From JAKIWV01 sp963773945 (lineage in GTDB: Archaea > Thermoplasmatota > Thermoplasmata > Lutacidiplasmatales > UBA184): a DNA stretch of 64,000 nt. Position numbers and translations under genes: made by a program. The stretch is taken from assembly GCA_963773945.1 (NCBI GenBank), contig CAVZDD010000003.1, forward strand, positions 682,001 to 746,000. The letters run 5' to 3'. Positions 57,454-64,000 of the stretch are shown piece by piece (the first letter of the stretch is position 1; every line of letters starts with the position of its first letter). The notes beneath the pieces were generated by a model that was not told where the DNA came from, did no database searches, and saw nothing but the letters and a program-made list of their open reading frames with translations.

Positions 57454-58620
57454 ATGGAACCAGCACCCCACGGCGGACGACTCGTCGATCGCTACCTGCC
57501 CCCAGCCGCACGGGCGCGTCGTGAAGCGGAGTTGAAGGACCTGCCCCAGTTCACGCCCTTCGTCGACCAGGTCTACGACGCGGAGAAGATCGGCATCGGG
57601 GCCTACAGCCCCCTGGAGGGATTCATGGACTCGGCCACTCTCGAGTCGGTGGTCCGGACCGGTCGACTTCCGAGCGGCCTTCCCTGGACCATACCTGTGC
57701 TCCTCCCCATTCCCTCCACCACCGAGCCGACGACCGCCGCGCGGCTCCAGGTCGGAGAGGACGTCGCGCTGCTCGACGGAGATCGCCGGTTCATCGGGCT
57801 GCTCCGAGTGACCGAGCGTTTCCGGTACGACAAGAAGGCCCTCGCCCAATCGGTCTACGGGACGAACGACCCGGCCCACCCGAACGTACAGGACCTCGTG
57901 GCGGCGGGAGAAGAGGCGTTGGCCGGAACCGTCGACCTCGTCAACCGGCTCAAGTCCCCCACGGGCCGGCCCGAACTCACCCCCGCTGAGGCCCGAGCGG
58001 CCTTCCGGCAAAAGGGATGGAAGAATGTGGCCGCCTACCAGTGCCGGAACCCGCCCCACACGGCCCACGAGTACATCCAACGCCTCACGCTGGAACGAGA
58101 AGACGTGGATGGGCTGTTCATCCACCCCGTCGTCGGCCGGCTTAAGAAAGGGGACTATCGGCCCGAGGTGATCCTTCAGGCCTACGAAGCACTCGTGGCC
58201 CACTACTACCCCTCCGACCGGGTGCTTCTGAGCCCGCTCACGATTTCCATGCGGTACGCCGGTCCGAAGGCCGCGCTCTTCCTGGCCATCGTCCGGAAGA
58301 ACTACGGCTGCGGGCTCTACATCGTGGGCCGGGATCAGGCCGGCGTCGGCCGATACTACGCGCCGACCGCCGCTCACCGGATCTTCGACGAGTACGACAT
58401 CGGCGTCACCCCCCTCCGCTACGACGAGTCGTTTTTCTGCAAGACCTGCGGTTGGATGGCCAGCGCGAAGACCTGCGCGCACCCTCCGTCGGACCGGATC
58501 GACACGAGCCAGACCCGAATCCGGAAGGCCCTGAGCGAGGGCGGCCCGCTTCCCCTCGAGCTGCTGCGACCGGAGGTGGCGGAGATCCTTCGCCAACCAG
58601 ACGTCCTGCTCACCGAGTGA
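57454..58620 (+). CDS. sat: ATP sulfurylase (sulfate adenylyltransferase)
   Basis: The 388-residue protein begins MEPAPHGGRLVDRYL. Conserved motifs are YSPLEGFM, VAAYQCRNPPHTAHEYIQ (the QxRNPxHxxHE adenylylation site), HPVVGRLKKGDY, GPKAALFLAIVRKNYGC and GRDQAGVGRYY. A Cys cluster (FFCKTCGWMASAKTC, then H) matches the metal-binding end of prokaryotic Sat. It converts ATP and sulfate to APS. ATG 57454 is preferred over GTG 57439 because GGTGA lies at ideal spacing before it. APS kinase follows about 255 bases downstream. No APS/PAPS reductase is seen in the window, so the pathway here points to sulfation rather than sulfur assimilation. Confidence 0.93.
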   Translation: MEPAPHGGRLVDRYLPPAARARREAELKDLPQFTPFVDQVYDAEKIGIGAYSPLEGFMDSATLESVVRTGRLPSGLPWTIPVLLPIPSTTEPTTAARLQVGEDVALLDGDRRFIGLLRVTERFRYDKKALAQSVYGTNDPAHPNVQDLVAAGEEALAGTVDLVNRLKSPTGRPELTPAEARAAFRQKGWKNVAAYQCRNPPHTAHEYIQRLTLEREDVDGLFIHPVVGRLKKGDYRPEVILQAYEALVAHYYPSDRVLLSPLTISMRYAGPKAALFLAIVRKNYGCGLYIVGRDQAGVGRYYAPTAAHRIFDEYDIGVTPLRYDESFFCKTCGWMASAKTCAHPPSDRIDTSQTRIRKALSEGGPLPLELLRPEVAEILRQPDVLLTE

Positions 58621-58875
58621 GTCTCCTTTCGGCTGCGACGAGGGACCGTTAGGGATCGCCCAGGCCGCGAAGCCTCAGTGGGGCCTCCACCCCGATGTAG
58701 CCGCGTCCGGACGCCGACGTGACCTACGACCCAGGCGGATGCTTCCCCGGAAGGCCGGGCGGTGGCGCGGAATCCCCCCCCCCGCAAGGTACCAGAAGGC
58801 CCGAATGCGCCCGCCTGCGCATGGCGAAACGGCCATAAACTGGGGGGGCTCGACCCGCGAGCCACAGGGTTGCAG

Positions 58876-59481
58876 ATGGAGGACCGTCCGCGCGGATTCT
58901 GCATTTGGCTGACCGGGCTCCCAAGCGCCGGGAAGACCACCATCGCCCGCGCCCTCACGCCGATGCTCCAGGCCCGAGGCTGGTACGCGGACCTCCTTGA
59001 CGGGGATGAGATCCGGAAGGGATTGAGCGCCGACCTCGGATTTGACCGAGTGTCCCGCGAAACTCACGCCGCCCGCGTCGGATTCGTCGCGAAACTGCTC
59101 GCCCGCAACGGCGCGATTCCGATCGTGGCCCTCATCTCCCCGTACCGGTCTTCCCGGGCGAGGGCCCGGACCGAGATCGGGCGGTTTGTCGAAGTCTACG
59201 TCAACACCCCGCTGGCGGTCTGCGAGGAACGCGATGTCAAAGGACTCTACAAACGGGCTCGGGCGGGCGAGATCAAGGACATGACGGGCGTCGACGACCC
59301 GTACGAACCCCCCGAGGTGGCGGAGATCGTGGTCGACGCGGTCGGGCTCTCCGCGAACGAGTCGGCGGAATTCATCCTCGCGGAACTCGAGCGCCTCAGC
59401 TGGCTGCCCCCGGTATCGTCCCACCCGGCCGGGGGCGCACATCCCGAGTCACCGACGGCGCGTTCCCGGGCCCACCCGTGA
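58876..59481 (+). CDS. cysC: Adenylyl-sulfate kinase (APS kinase)
   Basis: The protein, 201 residues, starts MEDRPRGFCIWLTGLPSAGK; the P-loop is GLPSAGKT. LLDGDEIRKGLSADLGF is the APS-binding DGD segment, and RVGFVAKLLARNGAIPIVALISPYRSSRA carries the SPYR motif. VEVYVNTPLAVCEERDVKGLYKRARAGEIKDMTGVDDPYEPP is the lid. It phosphorylates APS to PAPS, the donor for the three sulfotransferases. ATG 58876 follows a TATA-like CCATAAAC. A longer frame to 58762 is probably spurious. The C-terminal tail after LSWLPP is low-complexity. Confidence 0.93.
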   Translation: MEDRPRGFCIWLTGLPSAGKTTIARALTPMLQARGWYADLLDGDEIRKGLSADLGFDRVSRETHAARVGFVAKLLARNGAIPIVALISPYRSSRARARTEIGRFVEVYVNTPLAVCEERDVKGLYKRARAGEIKDMTGVDDPYEPPEVAEIVVDAVGLSANESAEFILAELERLSWLPPVSSHPAGGAHPESPTARSRAHP

Positions 59482-59580
59482 ACCGGTCGTGCCCTTTCGG
59501 TCGGGGTGTTCCGGGTTCCGGTGCGATGGACCCCCTCTCGGGTCGACGGTCCCTAGGTCGGCTGGGAGAGTGAGGTCCCG

Positions 59581-60390
59581 GTGAGCCGACCGACCCGTCT
59601 CGAAGATCCCCCGCCCCGTAGGGATGCCCCGCGACTTCAGGTCCTGCTGGACTTTGACGGAACGCTGGTCGAACCGAATGTCGCGATCGTTCTGGTCGAG
59701 CGATTCTGTATCGATGGGCCCCGGATCGCCCACGAGGTCGACCTGGACCTGCACGCGGGTCGGATCACGCTGCGCGAGGCGTGGGCCCGTCAGGTAGCGC
59801 TCCTGCCCCCCACCCGCCTCGACGAGATGACCGAGTTCGTCGTCCGAGAGATCCCGCTGCGAAAGGGCGCCCTCCAACTCCTCGGACTGCTCCGCGAGTT
59901 CCAGGTCCCAACGGCGATCGTGTCGGGGGGGCTCGAGTTCTTCATCCGGCGGGTACTCGCCCGCGAGGGCATCGACTACCCGCTGTTCGCCGACGGGATC
60001 GAGCGCGCGAGCGACTCTCAACTCCGGGTCGTTCACCCGTACGGCCATCCGACATGTCGGCTGTGCGGGATCTGCAAGGCGAACGTGACCATCGGCTTCG
60101 CCACGCCGGGGGTCTCGACAGTGTTCATTGGGGATGGCAGCACGGACAAGTACGCCGCCGAGGTGGCGGAGATCGTCTTCGCCCGTCACCGCTTGAAGGA
60201 CTACTGTGCCCGGTCGGGCATCCCGTTCTTCCCCTTCGACGATTTCGACCCGGTGACGGCCCGGCTCCGCGGCTGGCTGCTCGGGACGGACCCGCTGCCG
60301 CCCCCGCGCCCCCGGGGCCTCCGCACCAGCGCCTGCCCGATCTCCCAGGGCCTCGCGCGCGAGGCCGCCGAGCCCTCGATATCCGGGTGA
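59581..60390 (+). CDS. HAD-IB family phosphatase (MtnX/SerB-like)
   Basis: The 269-residue protein carries LQVLLDFDGTLVEPNVAIVL (nucleophile Asp, DFDGT), VPTAIVSGGLEFFIRRV (Ser motif), CGICKANVTIGFA (Lys) and VFIGDGSTDKYAAEVAEIVF (GDGSTD acidic pair). These are the four HAD motifs in order. The Cys-rich HPTCRLCGIC stretch is typical of MtnX-like proteins. A GTG start follows GAGGT at good spacing. Its exact substrate is unknown. Because it follows sat and cysC, removal of the 3'-phosphate from PAP, the sulfotransferase by-product, is a testable idea, but that job is normally done by other families. Confidence 0.78.
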   Translation: MSRPTRLEDPPPRRDAPRLQVLLDFDGTLVEPNVAIVLVERFCIDGPRIAHEVDLDLHAGRITLREAWARQVALLPPTRLDEMTEFVVREIPLRKGALQLLGLLREFQVPTAIVSGGLEFFIRRVLAREGIDYPLFADGIERASDSQLRVVHPYGHPTCRLCGICKANVTIGFATPGVSTVFIGDGSTDKYAAEVAEIVFARHRLKDYCARSGIPFFPFDDFDPVTARLRGWLLGTDPLPPPRPRGLRTSACPISQGLAREAAEPSISG

Positions 60391-60420
60391 ATGTTCCGAC
60401 CCGCGGGCCCAGACCGCGCC

Positions 60421-61839
60421 TTAGGAGCGGACCCGGCCCCAGTCGAACTTCGGCTCGGACGACGGGGTCGGTTCGGGCGACTCCTTCTTCGCCCGCTGCA
60501 CCGACAGTCCGTTCGCTTCGAGGAAGTTCGTGCGGATGTCCTGGTCGTCGGAATTCAACCGTCCCGCCAACTGGCGGATGGGGTCCAGGAAGTCGCCCGC
60601 GGTTCTCGGCTGGAGAAGATAGGCCCCGCTGCGGTCGGTCAGGGTCGTCCGGAGCAGCTCGCTCCCGGAGAGGTCCCCCGCCCGCTTGAGTTCCGGCATG
60701 TCCACGTAGAGCGCCCGGCGGCCCTGCCCGAATCGAATGACGGGTCCCACGTGCCCGTTCCGCGACGGGGGCAGATCGTCCAGCGAAAAGGTCGGGTCCT
60801 CCTCGCGGCCGCTCGCGGCGGCCCCGGAGAAGCTTGCTCCCGGGAAACCAACCGACGGAGTGGTCTCCGGCCGTACCAGCACTTCGGGGCGTAGGTCGCT
60901 GCGTTCGAGGAGGAACGCTACGGCCCGCGCCTCGTTCTCTCGAGAGGGAGGGGTGACGAGGACCAAGTCTCCGCCACCGATCAGCGCGGTGACCAGCAGG
61001 TCTCGAATGAACACCGGGACGAGGGAGGTAGGGGGTGGGGCGGCTTGGAGAGACTTGTGTCCGAACCGGATGATGCTCAGGAGGATCCGAATCCCATCCG
61101 ACACGGCGTGGAGCTTCGCCTCGCCGACCCGCTCACCGTAGGGGATCGGGATTTGGAGAATCGTCCAGCCGGCGCGATGCCCCTTCAGGAACAATTCGGC
61201 CTCGATGCCAAAGTCGTAGGAAATGAGATTGAGTTCCTGAGCTCGCTCGACCTGCACGCCCCAGAAACCACTGCACACATCCAGGACTCGGGAGCCGCTG
61301 AGCTCGCCGGCCACAAAATTCAGGAGGGCGTTCCCGACCCGGTGGACCAGGTCTCGGGGGTTTCGGGGTGGACCCGTGGCCGACTGTCGAACGCCGACCA
61401 CGAGGTGGCTACCGGCGTCCAGCAGCTCCAGCGCCGGAAGAACCGAAGCGCCGGGGTACGTTGCGTCGGCATCGAGCACGACGGCGTACTGGACCTTCTT
61501 CTGCGCGAGCCAATCGAGCGCCTCGCGGACGGCTCCCCCCTTTCCTCGGCTCTTCTGATGAAGAACCGGTATACCCCAGGCCGCCGCCACTTCGAGCGTC
61601 CGGTCGGTGGACCCTCCGTCGACGACCAAGGGTCGCACGCGCCACCCGGCGCCAGCCAGTCGGTCGAAGGGGATGTCCTCGAGAGTTTGAGAGAGCCCCG
61701 CTTCCTCGTTTAGGGTCGGGAGGATGATCGCGGCGTTCGCCGCTTCGAACGAATCCACCATGATGGTACGAGTCTTCGACTCGTCGCCAGCGAGTCCCCG
61801 AACTTGGTCTTCCCCGTTTCGGTCGACCCCCCGCTCCAT
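60421..61839 (-). CDS. GT2-family glycosyltransferase with extra C-terminal domain
   Basis: A 472-residue protein. The GT-A domain starts AAIILPTLNEEAGLSQTLED, with VVDGGSTDRTLEVA (donor site) and YAVVLDADATYPG (DxD-type), then SGFWGVQVERAQEL, which resembles polyprenyl-phosphate mannosyl/glucosyltransferases. After about residue 230 a separate domain follows (VLLERSDLRPEVLV, DLPPSRNGHVGPVIRFG), of unknown fold. ATG 61839 (MERGVDRNGEDQ) lies about 56 bases after a GTATATC box; a later ATG at 61761 is also possible. There is no obvious membrane helix. It probably makes a lipid-linked sugar for GT-C enzymes. Confidence 0.8.
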   Translation of the reverse strand: MERGVDRNGEDQVRGLAGDESKTRTIMVDSFEAANAAIILPTLNEEAGLSQTLEDIPFDRLAGAGWRVRPLVVDGGSTDRTLEVAAAWGIPVLHQKSRGKGGAVREALDWLAQKKVQYAVVLDADATYPGASVLPALELLDAGSHLVVGVRQSATGPPRNPRDLVHRVGNALLNFVAGELSGSRVLDVCSGFWGVQVERAQELNLISYDFGIEAELFLKGHRAGWTILQIPIPYGERVGEAKLHAVSDGIRILLSIIRFGHKSLQAAPPPTSLVPVFIRDLLVTALIGGGDLVLVTPPSRENEARAVAFLLERSDLRPEVLVRPETTPSVGFPGASFSGAAASGREEDPTFSLDDLPPSRNGHVGPVIRFGQGRRALYVDMPELKRAGDLSGSELLRTTLTDRSGAYLLQPRTAGDFLDPIRQLAGRLNSDDQDIRTNFLEANGLSVQRAKKESPEPTPSSEPKFDWGRVRS

Positions 61840-61891
61840 GTCGTATATCTCAGGGATGGGATCGCCCCGACGCTGACCTCGTGACGCTGAC

Positions 61892-61898
61892 GTATATC
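61892..61898 (-). promoter_or_regulatory. TATA-like box for the GT2 gene
   Basis: GATATAC is found at 61892-61898 and again at 61843-61849 on the minus strand. The upstream one suits ATG 61839, the other lies only about seven bases before it. The rest of 61840-62174 holds nothing recognisable. Confidence 0.4.
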
Positions 61899-62174
61899 CC
61901 CCCGACAATGGCAACGCCCCTGGACTCCCGGAAGGGCCCCCCAGTGGGTGTCCCTTTATAGACGTTCGGTCGACGCGTTACAAGTTGATGCGTAACCCGG
62001 ACACCCCCCTTTAGGTCGGGAATCACGCAGTTCGGCCCCCCGGCCACCGGAAGGGCCATTTTTCACCGATCACGGGCCTTCCGGGACCCACGGACGTAAG
62101 GCGACTTCCCTCCCGGACCCCCCTCGGGGTCCCGCGCGAAATCGATATCCCCCGAATCGCGGTGCGAGACCCCC

Positions 62175-63713
62175 GTGGCAGATTTTGATGTGGTCATCCT
62201 CGGGGCGGGTCACAACGGGCTCACCTGTGGGGCCTACCTCGCGAAGGCCGGTTTGACCACCTGCATCTTGGAGCGGAGGCCCATCCCCGGCGGCGCGACG
62301 ATCACCGAGGAGCTCTGGCCGGGGATCCGAATCTCCCGCGCGAGCTACGTCCCCGGAATGTTGGACAAGATCGTGGCCGACCTCGATCTGGTCCGTCATG
62401 GCCTCGAGCTCCACCCGGTTGACCCCCAGAATTTTGCCCCGTTCCCGAGCGGCGCGCACCTGTTCACCTACCTCGCCGACGAGCGTTGCCAGAAGGAGCT
62501 GTCGCGGTTCTCCGCCAAAGATGCGGCGGCGTTCCCCCGGTTCTCCCAGTTCCTGCGGCAGTTCGTCGAGACAGTCGAGCCCCTGCTCCTCGCGCCCCCT
62601 CCTGGGCTGGACGACCTGTTGGGTTTCTTTGAGGGATCGCAGTTCGAGGAGGTGGCCCGACAGATCCTGCTGACGAGCTGCGCCGACCTTCTGCGGGAGA
62701 CCTTCGAGTCGGAGGAGGTGCGGGGCGCCTACGCCATGAACGGGGTCCTCAACACCAGCATGGGGCCGGACACCATCGGCACGTCGTACATCCTGGCGAT
62801 GGCACTCGGCAAGCGGGGGTACAATTATGCCGTGGGCGGCACCGGGGCAGTTTCGGAGGCCCTCGCGAGGGCGTTCACCACCGCGGGCGGGACGATTCGG
62901 ACGAGCTCCCCGGTGAAACGGATCACCGTGGCGCGCGGGAAGGCGACCGGGGTCGAGCTGGCGGATGGCACGATGATCACCGGTCGGGTGATCGTATCCA
63001 ACGCGGACCCCAAGCGAACCTTCCTCGATCTCCTCGAGCCCGGAACCCTCGACGATGACTTCACCCGGCGCGTCACGAAACTTCGGGCCTTCGGCACCTC
63101 CCTCAAGATCAACCTCGCGATGCAGGGCCCGCTCGATTTCAAGGCCCTACCGGGAGTCGAGATCGGCCCCCAGCACCAGGCGCTGACCGATATCGGCCCG
63201 TCCCTCGACTACATCCAGAAGGCCTACGATGACGCCAAGTGGGGCCGGCTTCCCGAAGAGCCGCCGCTCAGCGTCTTCTGCCAAACCGCGTGGGATTCCA
63301 CGATGGCCCCGAAGGGCGTCCACACCCTGAGCATCATTGCAAAGTACAATCCCTACCTCCTGGCGAACGGCACCTGGCTCGCCCGCAAGGAGCAGGCCGT
63401 CGAGAACGCCGTGTCGGTGCTCGAAACCTACGCGCCCGGCGTCCGGCGCCGGATTCTCCACATCGAGGCGCTGACCCCCCTCGACCTCGAGAACCTGATC
63501 GGCTTCACGGAGGGGAACGTCACCCATCTCGACCAGACCCTCAATCAGATGCTCTCCTTCCGCCCCCTCCTGGGGTGGTCCCACTACCGGACGCCGCTGG
63601 AGGGGCTCTACCTCTGCGGCGCCGGCACCCATCCGGGGGGAGGGGTCAAAGGGGCGCCGGGCCACAACGCGGCCCACGTCATCCTCGAGGATCTGGGTCA
63701 CCCGGCCCTCTGA
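62175..63713 (+). CDS. FAD-dependent oxidoreductase, CrtI/PYROXD2-like
   Basis: The 512-residue protein begins with the dinucleotide-binding DVVILGAGHNGLTCGAYLA and the ERRPIPGGATIT segment, both typical of phytoene-desaturase/PYROXD2 proteins. It has the mid-chain YAVGGTGAVSEALARAF and ISNADPKRTF-like (VSNADPKRTFLDLL) motifs. The C-terminal FAD segment is LYLCGAGTHPGGGVKGAPGHNAA. Members oxidise or desaturate hydrophobic or amine substrates; the exact reaction here is unknown. GTG 62175 was chosen because the conserved strand begins at once. No clear link to the glycan genes. Confidence 0.8.
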   Translation: MADFDVVILGAGHNGLTCGAYLAKAGLTTCILERRPIPGGATITEELWPGIRISRASYVPGMLDKIVADLDLVRHGLELHPVDPQNFAPFPSGAHLFTYLADERCQKELSRFSAKDAAAFPRFSQFLRQFVETVEPLLLAPPPGLDDLLGFFEGSQFEEVARQILLTSCADLLRETFESEEVRGAYAMNGVLNTSMGPDTIGTSYILAMALGKRGYNYAVGGTGAVSEALARAFTTAGGTIRTSSPVKRITVARGKATGVELADGTMITGRVIVSNADPKRTFLDLLEPGTLDDDFTRRVTKLRAFGTSLKINLAMQGPLDFKALPGVEIGPQHQALTDIGPSLDYIQKAYDDAKWGRLPEEPPLSVFCQTAWDSTMAPKGVHTLSIIAKYNPYLLANGTWLARKEQAVENAVSVLETYAPGVRRRILHIEALTPLDLENLIGFTEGNVTHLDQTLNQMLSFRPLLGWSHYRTPLEGLYLCGAGTHPGGGVKGAPGHNAAHVILEDLGHPAL

Positions 63714-63814
63714 CCCGACCGCCGTCCGGCCCGGGGCCTTGAGCCACCCTCCGGAATCCTCACACGGGGCGGCCCGAAATCGGGGGACTGTCCCGCGACC
63801 CCGGGTACCGGCGA

Positions 63815-64000
63815 CTATTCGGGCGGAATCTCCTTGAAGGCCATGTCCAGCGGCCGGCCCTGGGCGCGCCGCCAATACTTGGCCACGAAGTAGATCGCCG
63901 CGAAGATGAGGATGAAGGCGGCCACCGCCTCGATGGCGAGCGGGGTGTTCGCCCCGTAGATGTTGTTCGCCAGCTCGAGGTAGATCACCAGCAGGGAGAA
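63815..64000 (-). CDS. Amino-acid permease (APC superfamily), C-terminal end, partial
   Basis: Only the last 61 residues lie in the window. They contain parts of the final membrane segments (LLVIYLELANNIYGANTPL and IEAVAAFILIFAAIYFVAK) and end with the cytoplasmic tail DMAFKEIPPE. The pattern fits the C-terminus of APC-type transporters. The gene runs off the right edge. Confidence 0.6.
   Translation of the reverse strand, partial: FSLLVIYLELANNIYGANTPLAIEAVAAFILIFAAIYFVAKYWRRAQGRPLDMAFKEIPPE

Noticed and set aside
1..64000. CRISPR arrays, rRNA or tRNA genes
   Set aside because: No regularly spaced direct repeats and no rRNA or tRNA structures were found by eye.

Overview
The window looks like a high-GC archaeal chromosome segment, most likely Thermoplasmatota. 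The reasons are TATA-type promoters with very short leaders, many large secreted or membrane-anchored proteins, and the 'F(T/S)E(T/S)GLPxGTxWSV' beta-domains that are common in thermopsin-like surface proteins of that phylum. No rRNA, tRNA or CRISPR was found. The lineage call is an inference from these traits.

Layout. 1-4 kb: a partial DUF2079 membrane protein, a LamG-like secreted protein, a dead serine recombinase and an FkbM methyltransferase. 4.1-5.3 kb: a complete IS630-type insertion sequence, placed directly behind a GDP-mannose 3,5-epimerase homologue (5.3-6.4 kb). 6.9-11.4 kb: small secreted or unknown proteins, including an inverted pair of paralogues of unknown function. 11.4-31 kb: four heparanase-like (GH79/GH39-like, clan GH-A) secreted proteins, two sulfotransferases, a short pyruvate-kinase-like protein, an operon for UDP-glucuronate synthesis (Ugd, GalU) followed by an HD hydrolase, a Wzx-type flippase and a secreted phosphoesterase. 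30.8-34.4 kb: DUF1616 protein, GT-C membrane glycosyltransferase and a decayed epimerase. 34.6-45.7 kb: three large beta-propeller (kelch) surface proteins and a fifth GH-like protein. 46-50.8 kb: two sugar-nucleotide epimerases and two GT4 glycosyltransferases. 51-57 kb: the sixth GH-like protein with seven beta-domains, a secreted lectin-like protein and a third sulfotransferase. 57.4-60.4 kb: ATP sulfurylase, APS kinase and a HAD phosphatase, which together activate sulfate. 60.4-64 kb: GT2 glycosyltransferase, a CrtI/PYROXD2-like oxidoreductase and the end of an amino-acid permease.

Reading the genes together: Sat and CysC make PAPS; GalU and Ugd make UDP-glucuronate; a 4-epimerase could give UDP-galacturonate; the GME homologue could give GDP-L-galactose or gulose. 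Glycosyltransferases and a flippase would assemble and export a glycan, three sulfotransferases and an FkbM enzyme would decorate it, and six secreted heparanase-like proteins, two of the three kelch proteins being predicted to be anchored and the third not resolved, would bind or remodel it outside. The best candidate for an undescribed system is therefore an archaeal sulfated, uronic-acid-rich surface polysaccharide locus with its own diversified GH family, in which the acid/base residue varies from Glu to Asp to Ser.

At least eight otherwise intact genes carry one single-base frameshift, several of them in G/C runs. This may be assembly error rather than biology, so these genes are annotated as single loci with the break noted.
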